DNA of 64,000 nucleotides, from assembly GCA_947628305.1 (NCBI GenBank), contig CANQZG010000005.1:62001-126000 (forward strand), written 5' to 3'. Shown here piece by piece: positions 17,443 through 26,100 of the stretch (position 1 is the first letter of the stretch; every line of letters starts with the position of its first letter). Origin of the DNA: an uncultured Muribaculaceae bacterium (GTDB lineage: Bacteria > Bacteroidota > Bacteroidia > Bacteroidales > Muribaculaceae). The translations under genes and the position numbers were made by a program. The notes below the pieces were generated by a model. It ran no database searches, was not told where the DNA came from, and saw nothing but the letters and a program-made list of their open reading frames with translations.

Positions 17443-18344
17443 GAGATACCGGCAAGACACTTATTGTCATAACCGGGCCGACAGGAAGCGGGAAGACGGC
17501 ACTGTCGATAAAACTTGCACGCGAGTTAGGCTGCCACATTGTGTCGGCCGACTCGCGTCAGATTTTTCGCGAACTGTCAATAGGCACCGCAGTCCCTTCC
17601 CTCGAAGAACTTGCCGCCGCGCCCCATCATTTTATAGGCACCCGCTCAATCCATGATTATTACAGCGCGGCACAATATGAGGAAGATGTCATGTCACTGT
17701 TGCCCGAATTATGGAGAGAAAATGACTATGTAATCCTGTGTGGTGGGTCGATGATGTACATTGACGCCGTATGCAACGGCATCGACATTTTACCCACAGT
17801 CTCACCGTCTATCAGGGAACACGCCTGGAAAATATACACCGACGGAGGTATTGAGACACTGCGACATGAACTTGAGCGCATAGACCCGGAATACTACAGC
17901 CGTGCCGACCTGAACAATCACAAACGTATGATTCACGCCATTGAGATCTCACTACAGGCCGGCGTCCCCTATTCATCATTGTGTACCGGGGTACGCAAGA
18001 AACGGGATTTCAACATCATCAAGATGGCCATCGATTACCCACGGGAAGTCCTTTTCGAACGAATCAACCGCCGTGTTGACGCGATGGTGGCCAACGGGCT
18101 CGAACAAGAGGCGGTACGGTTCTACAACCTACGACATCTTAATGCCCTGAACACCGTTGGATACAAGGAACTCTTTGCCGTCACCGACGGGATTCTCGAC
18201 CGTGACACCGCAATCGCGCGAATCAAAAAGAACACCCGTGTATACGCCAAAAAGCAGCTTACGTGGCTCAAACGCGACCCCGATGTCATATATCTCGACG
18301 GAAACGGCGATTTACTCGATGAAGCATTGAAAAATATTATCTGA
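17439..18344 (+). CDS. miaA: tRNA dimethylallyltransferase
   Basis: A 301-residue protein. The P-loop is '[15 protein letters not shown]', followed by '[17 protein letters not shown]' and '[19 protein letters not shown]', the conserved MiaA segments. It transfers a dimethylallyl group to A37 of tRNAs reading codons that start with U. The C-terminal '[18 protein letters not shown]' is also diagnostic. It is translationally coupled to pepT (ATGA overlap). An inverted-repeat element follows 18 bases after the stop. Confidence 0.97.
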   Translation: MRDTGKTLIVITGPTGSGKTALSIKLARELGCHIVSADSRQIFRELSIGTAVPSLEELAAAPHHFIGTRSIHDYYSAAQYEEDVMSLLPELWRENDYVILCGGSMMYIDAVCNGIDILPTVSPSIREHAWKIYTDGGIETLRHELERIDPEYYSRADLNNHKRMIHAIEISLQAGVPYSSLCTGVRKKRDFNIIKMAIDYPREVLFERINRRVDAMVANGLEQEAVRFYNLRHLNALNTVGYKELFAVTDGILDRDTAIARIKKNTRVYAKKQLTWLKRDPDVIYLDGNGDLLDEALKNII

Positions 18345-18361
18345 AATATTGTTGTTCTCTA

Positions 18362-18639
18362 AGAGATTGTCTAAATTTTTATCATTGAATTTTTGTAGGT
18401 GTTTTAGGATGATTTCCGTCATGCAGACGAGGGAGTGATGCGGGCATCATGACCGAGTCAAAGGGCGGAAAGCGCGTAAAAGACCATTTATTTAGCCGTT
18501 AAGGGATTGTCAAGGCTCTTTCGGGTCAATTTTAAAGTTCTCGCTCGTCAAATATTTCAATATTATCCTCGCTCGTCCTTTAAAATTCCCTCCGAAATAG
18601 CTCTTAAAAATTCTTATGAGAAAAATTTTGACAATCTCT
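18362..18639. mobile_element. MITE-like element, family 1, copy A
   Basis: A 278-base element bounded by AGAGATTGTC and its inverse GACAATCTCT. It has no ORF of interest, and an internal hairpin around GATGCGGGCATC. It is homologous to copies at 35150-35415 and 47030-47309, which lie in the opposite orientation. The gap 18345-18736 consists mainly of this element. Non-autonomous; the mobilizing transposase is not in the window. Confidence 0.85.
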
Positions 18640-18657
18640 AAAAAGTTGTTATTTTCG
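18627..18657 (+). promoter_or_regulatory. Promoter whose -33 box lies in the MITE end
   Basis: TTTG (18627-18630) inside the right terminal repeat, 19 bases, then TATTTTCG (18650-18657) outside it. It would drive the gene at 18737, about 80 bases downstream. Confidence 0.5.
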
Positions 18658-18736
18658 CAACATCAATCAAGTCGCGCCACAAGCGGTTTTCGCCAATGTC
18701 ACCACGGCTTGGACACCAATGTAAACGTAACGAATT

Positions 18737-19288
18737 ATGATATACAGTTTCCGCATCGTTTCCGATGAAGTTGACAACTTCAAACGAGAGATAAAAATCG
18801 ACGCCGACTCCTCATTCCTGGATTTCCGAAATGCGATATGTGACTCGGTAGGGTATGACAAAAATCAGATGTCATCATTTTTCCTATGTGACGAGGGTTG
18901 GGAAAAAGAGCGAGAAATAACACTTGAGGACATGGGAAGCGATACCTCTGAAGATGCCTACCTAATGGAGGATTGCATCCTAAGTGACTATATCGAGGAC
19001 GAGGGACAGCGTCTCATCTTCACATTCGACTATCTGACCGACCGTTCATTCTTTATCGAAATGAAAGAAAGCCAACCCGGAAAGCACCTCAAAGACCCGT
19101 TCTGTTCTGTAGCAATGGGCGAGGCTCCGCACCAGTTTGTCGACCTTGATGAATTTGACGCCAAAATCGACGCAAAGGCTTCGGCTATGGCCGACCAGGA
19201 CCTCGACGATGAATTCTACGGCGACGCCGAGTTCAACGAAGATGAATTCGACGCTGCAGGATTTGACGAAATGAAGTTTGACGAATAA
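18737..19288 (+). CDS. pRiA4b ORF-3-like family protein
   Basis: A 183-residue protein. The N-terminal ~150 residues ('YSFRIVSDEVDNFKREIKID' and the following 'FLDFRNAICDSVGYD', then 'LIFTFDYLTDRSFFIEM') match the plasmid pRiA4b ORF-3 / IS1096 passenger-type fold known in many Bacteroidota. The role is unknown. The C-terminal ~35 residues are strongly acidic with a recurring Asp-Glu-Phe pattern. No transposase is adjacent, so here it is an orphan chromosomal gene. A strong terminator follows. Confidence 0.8.
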   Translation: MIYSFRIVSDEVDNFKREIKIDADSSFLDFRNAICDSVGYDKNQMSSFFLCDEGWEKEREITLEDMGSDTSEDAYLMEDCILSDYIEDEGQRLIFTFDYLTDRSFFIEMKESQPGKHLKDPFCSVAMGEAPHQFVDLDEFDAKIDAKASAMADQDLDDEFYGDAEFNEDEFDAAGFDEMKFDE

Positions 19289-19298
19289 AGTCTTTAAC

Positions 19299-19325
19299 GA
19301 CCTTAAAGACCTTAAAGACCCTAAA
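19299..19325. repeat. 9-base tandem repeat after stop codon
   Basis: Three units of GACCTTAAA (the third is GACCCTAAA) between the stop at 19288 and the terminator. It is in the transcribed tail; no role can be seen. Confidence 0.6.
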
Positions 19326-19335
19326 GACTCTGACG

Positions 19336-19370
19336 GCCTTGGATGGAATCATCCAAGGCTGTTTGGTTTT
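19336..19370 (+). terminator. Intrinsic terminator
   Basis: GCCTTGGATG-GAAT-CATCCAAGGC, a perfect 10-base stem, followed by a T-rich run (TGTTTGGTTTT). It ends the 18737-19288 transcript. Confidence 0.85.
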
Positions 19371-19375
19371 CACTA

Positions 19376-19529
19376 AGAGGGTGTTTCAAAACCCACAAAC
19401 CAACATCGTAGGGACGCGCCAACGTGCGCGTCCCCCATTACAAACAGCTAACAATCAGAGTTTTCTCAGACGCATCCGTTGACGCGTCCCTACGATTTCT
19501 TACAAGGCTTCAGTTTTGAAACGTCCTCT
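19376..19529. mobile_element. MITE-like element, family 2, copy 1
   Basis: A 154-base element with terminal repeats AGAGGGTGTTTCAAAAC and GTTTTGAAACGTCCTCT (15 of 17 matching as inverse). Inside, CGTAGGGACGCG and CGCGTCCCTACG form a second inverted repeat. A related copy lies at 63578-63730. It abuts the stop codon of the gene at 19528-20382. Confidence 0.8.
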
Positions 19530-20382
19530 AAAAAAGAAGGGCGGCCGATAATGTCACCTTGCGCGTCCTTACAGACAAATAGTTTTCCCCTGTCCCGTTG
19601 GTTGAAAAGAACCTATGGCTGAACATCATTCCGAAAGAGAACATCCCTGTGAACTGGAAAGGCCCGGCACGAAATCCCGCCCCAATGTCATAAAAAGTAT
19701 TGAACCGTCGGGGCGTACCCTCGTCATAATTCAACTTCTGTGTCCCGGCCGATGTATCATCGGCTATCTTAAGATTCATCCTCAAGCCAATGTCAAAGCT
19801 GACCCCGGTTGTCACGTAGGCCGACATATCTTTCTTGAATGGAACGCGGTACATCGCCCTGACCGGAATGAACATGCCGAAATCCTCGACACGATACACT
19901 CCACGGCTGTCCTTACACGCATATACCTCACCGAACACTCCCGTATCGAGTCCCAACCCACGATATAAGTGTGGCTGATAAGGAACTCCAAAGACTAATC
20001 CCGGCACCCAGCCGTTCTCTCCAAAGAAATTGCAATTGCGATGTCGGCCACTCTCTGTGTAAGAGTACCATTTGAGTGAATAACCTATTGTCATGCCTAT
20101 AGGCCTGACCTTGAAATGGCGTTTATACAACGACTGCCAACGCTGATAAAACGATGATGACGCGGGTTGCGCCACAATCTTCATCACCGAGTCATTTTCT
20201 ATAAGTAAAAACGTATCGGCAGGGGCGTCGGTCTCCCTCGCCCCTGCCGATATATTACATAACATGGCTATCGCCGTAAAAAACAGCGACAATCCTATAC
20301 GCCCGTGGATTTCAATCCGGCATAACGTCCTTCTCGGTTTTTTTCTCAGCAGCACCATCTTTGACATATTGTGATATTTCAT
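19528..20382 (-). CDS. Predicted outer-membrane beta-barrel protein of unknown function
   Basis: A 284-residue protein with a basic N-terminus and a hydrophobic signal ('GLSLFFTAIAMLCNISAGA', about 31-50), then alternating aromatic/polar strands such as 'IGMTIGYSLKWYSYTESG' and 'FQFTGMFSFGMMFSHRFF', ending in Phe as barrel proteins do. PorT-like small barrels look like this, but no specific family is claimed. The start at 20382 overlaps the upstream gene by 71 bases; ATG at 20364 is an alternative. The TAG stop lies at the junction with a family 2 element, so the last codons may have been set by the insertion. Confidence 0.65.
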   Translation of the reverse strand: MKYHNMSKMVLLRKKPRRTLCRIEIHGRIGLSLFFTAIAMLCNISAGARETDAPADTFLLIENDSVMKIVAQPASSSFYQRWQSLYKRHFKVRPIGMTIGYSLKWYSYTESGRHRNCNFFGENGWVPGLVFGVPYQPHLYRGLGLDTGVFGEVYACKDSRGVYRVEDFGMFIPVRAMYRVPFKKDMSAYVTTGVSFDIGLRMNLKIADDTSAGTQKLNYDEGTPRRFNTFYDIGAGFRAGPFQFTGMFSFGMMFSHRFFSTNGTGENYLSVRTRKVTLSAALLF

Positions 20383-20995
20383 CAGCGACGGCGCGTGTCA
20401 CCTTGGTAAGCTCGGCCTGGGCCTTGATTGCCCTAATCTGCGCTTTCCGGGCGGCCGCTTCATCGACGATATAATATACATTAACGTCATACTTACCGTT
20501 TTTGTTCTTGCGATACAGTTCAAACGAGAGAACCATCTCTCCGTTCAAGTCCTGTGCGAGCGTACTTTCGATTCCATGGATAAATTGTTGGCGTTGGTCC
20601 TCGTCAAGCACATTATCCATGGCGTTGATGCGTCCCTCGAGCGACTGCCCGCAAGACTCGGCATATTTTGTGGCAGCGTCGGTACGTGCCACTTTGCCGC
20701 CGAGCGACACCGACTTTATATCCTGCGCATTCCCAAGCAACTCTTTCCCCGGGCCACCGTAATCGGCGGTCTTCATCAGATGGTTGAATATCGCGGTCTC
20801 AAGGCTGGCCGTCCCGTTGACATCCCATCCCGCCTTCTTATATTTCTTGGCGAGATTCTTGGATTCCTTCTCGGCACGTTTCTTGAACTCCTTAAGTTCC
20901 TTGCCGGTGTAAGAACCATCCTCGTTACGCGCCACAAGCGCGGTGGGTGCGACAAGAGCCATGCACAGCAGCACGATTTTTACAAATTTTCTCAT
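20312..20995 (-). CDS. Exported protein of unknown function
   Basis: From ATG at 20995 (MRKFVKIVLLCMALVAPTAL) the product has about 227 residues. A signal peptide is followed by a Lys/Glu-rich helical stretch ('ELKEFKKRAEKESKNLAKKY') and a mixed C-terminal region. I recognise no family. ATG at 21004 adds three residues that weaken the signal sequence and is less likely. It shares an operon with the barrel protein downstream, which starts inside it, so the two may act together in the envelope. Confidence 0.7.
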   Translation of the reverse strand: MRKFVKIVLLCMALVAPTALVARNEDGSYTGKELKEFKKRAEKESKNLAKKYKKAGWDVNGTASLETAIFNHLMKTADYGGPGKELLGNAQDIKSVSLGGKVARTDAATKYAESCGQSLEGRINAMDNVLDEDQRQQFIHGIESTLAQDLNGEMVLSFELYRKNKNGKYDVNVYYIVDEAAARKAQIRAIKAQAELTKVTRAVADEISQYVKDGAAEKKTEKDVMPD

Positions 20996-21028
20996 AAATT
21001 CCATATATTATAACGTGTTTATGTCCCG

Positions 21029-21060
21029 CAAATATAAAAAATCTTTCGTATCTTCGCAAA
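21029..21060 (-). promoter_or_regulatory. Promoter for the exported-protein operon
   Basis: On the minus strand TTTG (21057-21060), 20 bases, TATATTTG (21029-21036): an exact consensus fit. TATCTTCG at 21049-21056 on the plus strand may be the overlapping divergent -7 box for prmC. Confidence 0.7.
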
Positions 21061-21077
21061 AACAACACACCATCAAC

Positions 21078-21944
21078 GTGAAAAAAGCCATTACCTATCA
21101 AGAACTTGCCATACAGGTGCGACGTCAACTCGCCACACGATACCCCGAAAACGAGGCACGATGGATGACTCGCATTGTCTTTGAGGAAATCAAGGGGTAC
21201 GACCCGGTCGGCATGGCACTGCATGCCGACTCACCTGTCAGCGACTTCATCGCCGGCAAGATAAGCGCGGTTGTCTCACGATTATTGAAAGACGAACCGA
21301 TTCAATACATCTTCGGGAACACAACTTTTCACGGGATGAAATTCAGGGTCACACCCGACACATTGATTCCGCGTCAGGAGACCGATGAACTTGTCGACAT
21401 GATTATTGACGAAAACCGAAACCGCACTGACCTTGATGTCATTGACCTCGGGACTGGAAGCGGTTGCATCGCCATATCCCTCGCCCGTAACCTGCCGTTC
21501 TCCCGTGTCACGGCCATAGACATCTCTACCACGGCTCTCAATGTCGCAAAAGATAACGCCAAGACACTACATGTCTCCAACGTGACTTTTTCACAGGCCG
21601 ACATATTTAGACTTCCATCTGACGACCGTGACCGATATGACATCATTGTCAGCAACCCTCCCTACGTCCTCGACGGTGAACGTTGCAAACTCGAGAAAAA
21701 CGTGCTCGCCTACGAACCCTCCCTTGCCCTTTTCGTACCTGACACCGACCCACTAAAATTTTACCATGCGATTGCCGACTATGCATCGCATGCCCTCAAA
21801 GCGGGTGGACGTCTCTATTTTGAAATCAACCCGTTGACGGCCGACCCCCTTGCCGATGACATGAGAGCGCAACAATGGCACGATGTGACTGTGTCACTTG
21901 ACATATCGCGCCGCAAACGATTCCTTTCCGCGTCCAAACTATGA
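21078..21944 (+). CDS. prmC: Release-factor glutamine N5-methyltransferase
   Basis: From GTG at 21078 the protein has 288 residues, the usual PrmC length; longer readings from ATGs at 20943 or 21021 would overlap the divergent gene or its promoter. The N-terminal helical domain ends with 'PIQYIFGNTTFHGMKFRV', followed by 'LIPRQETDELVD', the SAM motif 'VIDLGTGSGCIAISLA' and the catalytic 'VSNPPYV'. It methylates the GGQ glutamine of class I release factors. It is the first gene of prmC-recX-comF; the stop overlaps the recX start by 4 bases. Confidence 0.95.
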   Translation: MKKAITYQELAIQVRRQLATRYPENEARWMTRIVFEEIKGYDPVGMALHADSPVSDFIAGKISAVVSRLLKDEPIQYIFGNTTFHGMKFRVTPDTLIPRQETDELVDMIIDENRNRTDLDVIDLGTGSGCIAISLARNLPFSRVTAIDISTTALNVAKDNAKTLHVSNVTFSQADIFRLPSDDRDRYDIIVSNPPYVLDGERCKLEKNVLAYEPSLALFVPDTDPLKFYHAIADYASHALKAGGRLYFEINPLTADPLADDMRAQQWHDVTVSLDISRRKRFLSASKL

Positions 21945-22429
21945 GAAAGCCAAAGACAGTCGCCGATGCCCTCGACCGTCTGCAAGGCTTGTGCGCACGC
22001 TCCGAGCAATGCAGCGACGACATGCGACGCAAACTCGCCAACTGGATGATACCCGCCCCTGACGCTGACAAAATAATTGCACGGCTCAAGAAGGAACGGT
22101 TCATCGATGATGCACGCTTTGCCCGGGCCTACGCCCGCGACAAGCTGCTCTACAGCGGTTGGGGACAGTATAAAATCATGAAAGGGTTGATGATGAAACG
22201 TATTCCCCGTGACTTGATTGACGATGCGATAGACACCCTTGACCCGAACGAGATAACAGAAACAGCCGAACGGGTACTCCGCTCCAAAGCCAGGTCGATA
22301 AAGGAGGGTAACACATACGAAGGGCGGACAAAACTGTTCCGTTTCGGTGCGTCACGTGGATTTGACACAAAGCTGCTCAGCAATCTAATCAGACATCACA
22401 ACCTATGGGCCGAACCCGACGAGGATTAA
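21941..22429 (+). CDS. recX: RecX regulatory protein
   Basis: A 162-residue protein with the RecX three-helix repeats: 'RLKKERFIDDARFARAYARD' followed by 'GQYKIMKGLMMKRIP'. RecX binds RecA filaments and limits recombination activity. It is coupled to prmC (ATGA) and overlaps comF by 25 bases. recA itself is not in the window. Confidence 0.9.
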   Translation: MRKPKTVADALDRLQGLCARSEQCSDDMRRKLANWMIPAPDADKIIARLKKERFIDDARFARAYARDKLLYSGWGQYKIMKGLMMKRIPRDLIDDAIDTLDPNEITETAERVLRSKARSIKEGNTYEGRTKLFRFGASRGFDTKLLSNLIRHHNLWAEPDED

Positions 22430-23121
22430 CAGGATGGCTCGCCGATTTCGGACGGTTGGTGATGCCGCCGGTATGCGTTGTATGCCACGATGCGCTCTCC
22501 CGTGGCGAAGATTTCATCTGCCTTGACTGCCTTGCCAACCTACCGCGCACCTGCATCCATGGCGATGGGTTCAATGCGTTACACCAACGGTTGGCAGGAC
22601 GCACCCCCATCCAACGCACCGCCGCGATGTTCTATTATTACACCCAAAGCCTGTACGCCGACCTCATCCACGAAGCCAAATACAACGAACGTCCATCAAT
22701 CGCGCGTAAACTCGCCAAGATTTATGCGGACGAATTACTCAAGGATAATTTTTTCGACGGCATCGACCTCCTGCTACCGGTCCCGATACATCCATTGAAG
22801 AAAATCGTCAGGGGATATAACCAGACCGAGCACATCGCCATGGGAATCCATGAAGCGACCGGCATCAAGATAGGCGACAACCTCATCGTGAAACGCGGAC
22901 ACACGAGTCAGACACGTAAAAACGCATACGACCGCTGGCTCAATTCCCGTGACATATACATGACAAAGAGTCCCGCCTCGCTGGCAGGACTCCATGTATT
23001 GATTGTCGATGATGTCATCACCACAGGCGCGACATTGCTGGCATGCGCCGATGCAATCCACACCGCCGAGCCCTCGGCATCAATCAGCGTGCTGACTCTC
23101 GGCGCAACCCATCTGCGTTAA
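22405..23121 (+). CDS. comF: ComF-family phosphoribosyltransferase-like protein
   Basis: A 238-residue protein. An N-terminal zinc ribbon 'CVVCHDALSRGEDFICLDCL' is followed by 'KYNERPSIARKLAKIYA', 'LLLPVPIHPLKKIVRGYNQT' and the PRPP-loop 'VLIVDDVITTGATL'. ComF proteins act in natural transformation in some bacteria and in DNA repair/recombination contexts. Here it follows recX. Its TAA ends at 23121, the base before the convergent gene's stop begins, so no intergenic space or terminator separates them. Confidence 0.9.
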   Translation: MGRTRRGLTGWLADFGRLVMPPVCVVCHDALSRGEDFICLDCLANLPRTCIHGDGFNALHQRLAGRTPIQRTAAMFYYYTQSLYADLIHEAKYNERPSIARKLAKIYADELLKDNFFDGIDLLLPVPIHPLKKIVRGYNQTEHIAMGIHEATGIKIGDNLIVKRGHTSQTRKNAYDRWLNSRDIYMTKSPASLAGLHVLIVDDVITTGATLLACADAIHTAEPSASISVLTLGATHLR

Positions 23122-26100
23122 TCATTCCTTCACTGACACCGTTCCGCCTGAAGAATGAGCGGAAATCGCGGGAGCGTATTGTGACTGCAATGTCGCCACA
23201 CCCGATGCATACTCGCCTCCGTTGTTCACCCACATCTCATAGTTAAGACGATAGGTCCCGACAGGCAGACGCGTCACAAAGATATTTGTCGCCGCATCAC
23301 GGTTCTCACGATAGAAGCATATCCCCTCACTGTAAATCGGGCGCGGAAGTTGCTCGACCGGCTCGAAACATGCGGGACGCTCGTCAACAATGGCCACATA
23401 GTCCATCTCACGTGTGACATGAATGAGCAATTCGACCTTGACCTTCTGTCCCACCTTGTAGGAGGACGCATCCACGGCGTTTACACCGTTGCCTTCAGGC
23501 TCAAGCAGGTAGACTTTCTTCTCGATTGACACCGCATCACATGATGATGCCTTTATATCGGACATATCACCGACATATTGACATATCACCGCACCCCATG
23601 AAGGTGAATCGCCCGGTTTTACAACCGTCAGTGTCGTCCCCGGGGTAGCGATTTCCGATATGTCCGTACGGAAAGAGCCTGTCGCCTTTTCAAACGGGTC
23701 TGTTTCAATCGTCTTATCACCAATAGTGACAGTGACACCCTTGGCAGTCTCGATGAAACGTCCCGATGTCGTCAATATAGAGGCAATGACATCGCTTGTC
23801 GACACTGAACCGCCCCAGTTCTGCACTTCTTTTTCAAAAATAAGCCACTGACGTATGCGGTCTACCTCGGGACAGCCGGGAGCGACCGTCGCAAATGCGT
23901 TGAGGGCGAACGATGTCGCCTGCTGACGTGAGTAACGCGACCACACTTCATTATCCAGCGAAGGCCACCACATCCCTTTCTGTGGCTTATATTCGGCGTA
24001 CTGTCTCAATGACTCAAGAAGCTGGCGTGCGGTAGCGTTATACCCGTGGTTATTTAGCATCAACGCCGCACGTGATTTATCGGCTACCCCCATCGACTTC
24101 CAATCGGACAATAACCGCTGGATTGTCGTCGATGTCACACGCGATGCCGCTGTCGATTGCCTGATATCCTTGAAATAGTCACGTACATAGACATAGTCGG
24201 AATAATCGCTCTTGGGATATTTCTTATACTCTTTCGCGGTCTCGGCATCGAGATAATTGACGGCACCTGACAACATATCGTTCAAGCGGGAGTTGGACGG
24301 CATGAAACCGAGTTGTTTCAAGCGACCCAATAGAGAAAGTACATTCTGTGTCGCCCACATTGACGACTCGTCACACTGTGCCACCCATTTCCATCCTCCG
24401 TCGGGACATCTCAACTTGGCGAGCAGAGCGATATTCGTGTCATACACCCGCTTGATTTCCTTGCGGTCAAACAGCAACGCGATACGGGTCATCCGTTCGG
24501 TATCGGAACGTGCATCCATCACCCACGGTGTCGCATTAAGCAGCATCATCTTCAAGTCGGAGTTACGCTCAAGCATCGACACAAGCATAGAGTCTGAACG
24601 TTCGGATGTCAACCAACGGTGAAGTTCTGTCGCTATTTTGGGATTATTCTTTATTATCCCCTCGGCTACCGCTGCCGAGAATATCGCAGCCGCTGCGTCA
24701 GGAGAAGATACCGCCTTGTCGGTCAACAACCCCGGAAGAGCGGAAACGACCTCCCATGCCGGGTTTTCACAGAACTGTAATGTCACCCGTGCATCGGCGG
24801 GATGAGCGGCCACAGTGGTCTTGAAATAAGTTGAATCAGGGGCGATATAGAATGGATAAGTGTCTATGACAGGCTGTGACGCGGGAAGGACTGCAATCAT
24901 GTCCTGTTCCCCGTCGGTGTAGTCACCTGCGGTTGACCGCGCCCTGAAACCGAGCATGGCCACATCAGTCGGAGTCTTGACCGTCACGCTGATAACAGCC
25001 GATGACATCGGTTGCAGCTCATCGGTCTGCTCTCTGAAGGCAATCACTTTGCCGGTGGAGACATCAAACGCCTCGACACGTGTCGCGACCGAGACGGTTG
25101 AATCCACATTGTTCATCACAGAGGCACGGATTACAGCCTCGTCACCGGCACGCAGGAAACGCGGTAGGTTAGGCTGCACCATCACAGGTTTGCTTGCAAT
25201 TACATCGGCGACATGGGAGGCTGTCTGCAATTTATCGTTATAGGCAATCATATTGAACCGCCATGTCGTATTGGCGTTAGGCGCATTGAACGAGAAAACA
25301 AGTCTACCGTCGGCTTCAGTTGTCAGCATCGGACGGAAGAACGCAAGTGCAGTCTCGCCGTCACGATAAGCCATCTCCGGCTCTTTCCCCGCCACGGTGC
25401 TACCTCCATCGGTTTCGGCCTCCGTCACCGCTACTTCCTCTTTATGTTCACGGACAACTCCGGCGACTTTGCCTTGCAGGTTAGCCGCCACAGGCGCAGC
25501 CATATCCATAACCTCCTCGACCACGTCATCATTTGACACACCACCTGTCACACTCCTCGCAGCAGACGATTTATACATCATCCCGTACCCTCTGATACGA
25601 AGCTGTCCCTGTCCGAACCGACGACCGTACGTGTCAAATTCAGGAGTGACAATCTCCTTGACATACATGTTTTCCACATATCCACCCCATGCCATGGACA
25701 CAGGACGGAAACATTGTGGCATGCCGAACGTAACGTCGCGCGACGAGCCAAGCCATGGATTGAACGTAAACGAGAATGGCTTCAACGCATCCAACGCGGC
25801 GTTGTACATGTCAAGCATCACCGCCGCCTGTGCCCCCTGCCCTTTGGTATCCTTAACACGGAACTTCCATGTTTCACCCTTGGTCGGCACTATTTTATCA
25901 CGGAATGACTCAACTTCAATCCCTATGCCGGGTTCAGGTTCAGAGGATACGAGCCCGACCGTGTTAGAGAAAATCTCATAATCCACTACCCCGGAGAACC
26001 TAACCGAACATTTCCTCAATCCGGCAGGGATTTCGACATCGACGGTGTGCATACCTTTCTTAGCCTTCAGCCACCGTGAGGAATAGACGCTGTCCTCGTT

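Noticed and set aside
18737..19288. pRiA4b ORF-3-like gene considered as part of an insertion sequence
   Set aside because: There is no transposase or matching terminal repeat pair around it; the two nearby elements belong to different families and do not flank it as a unit.
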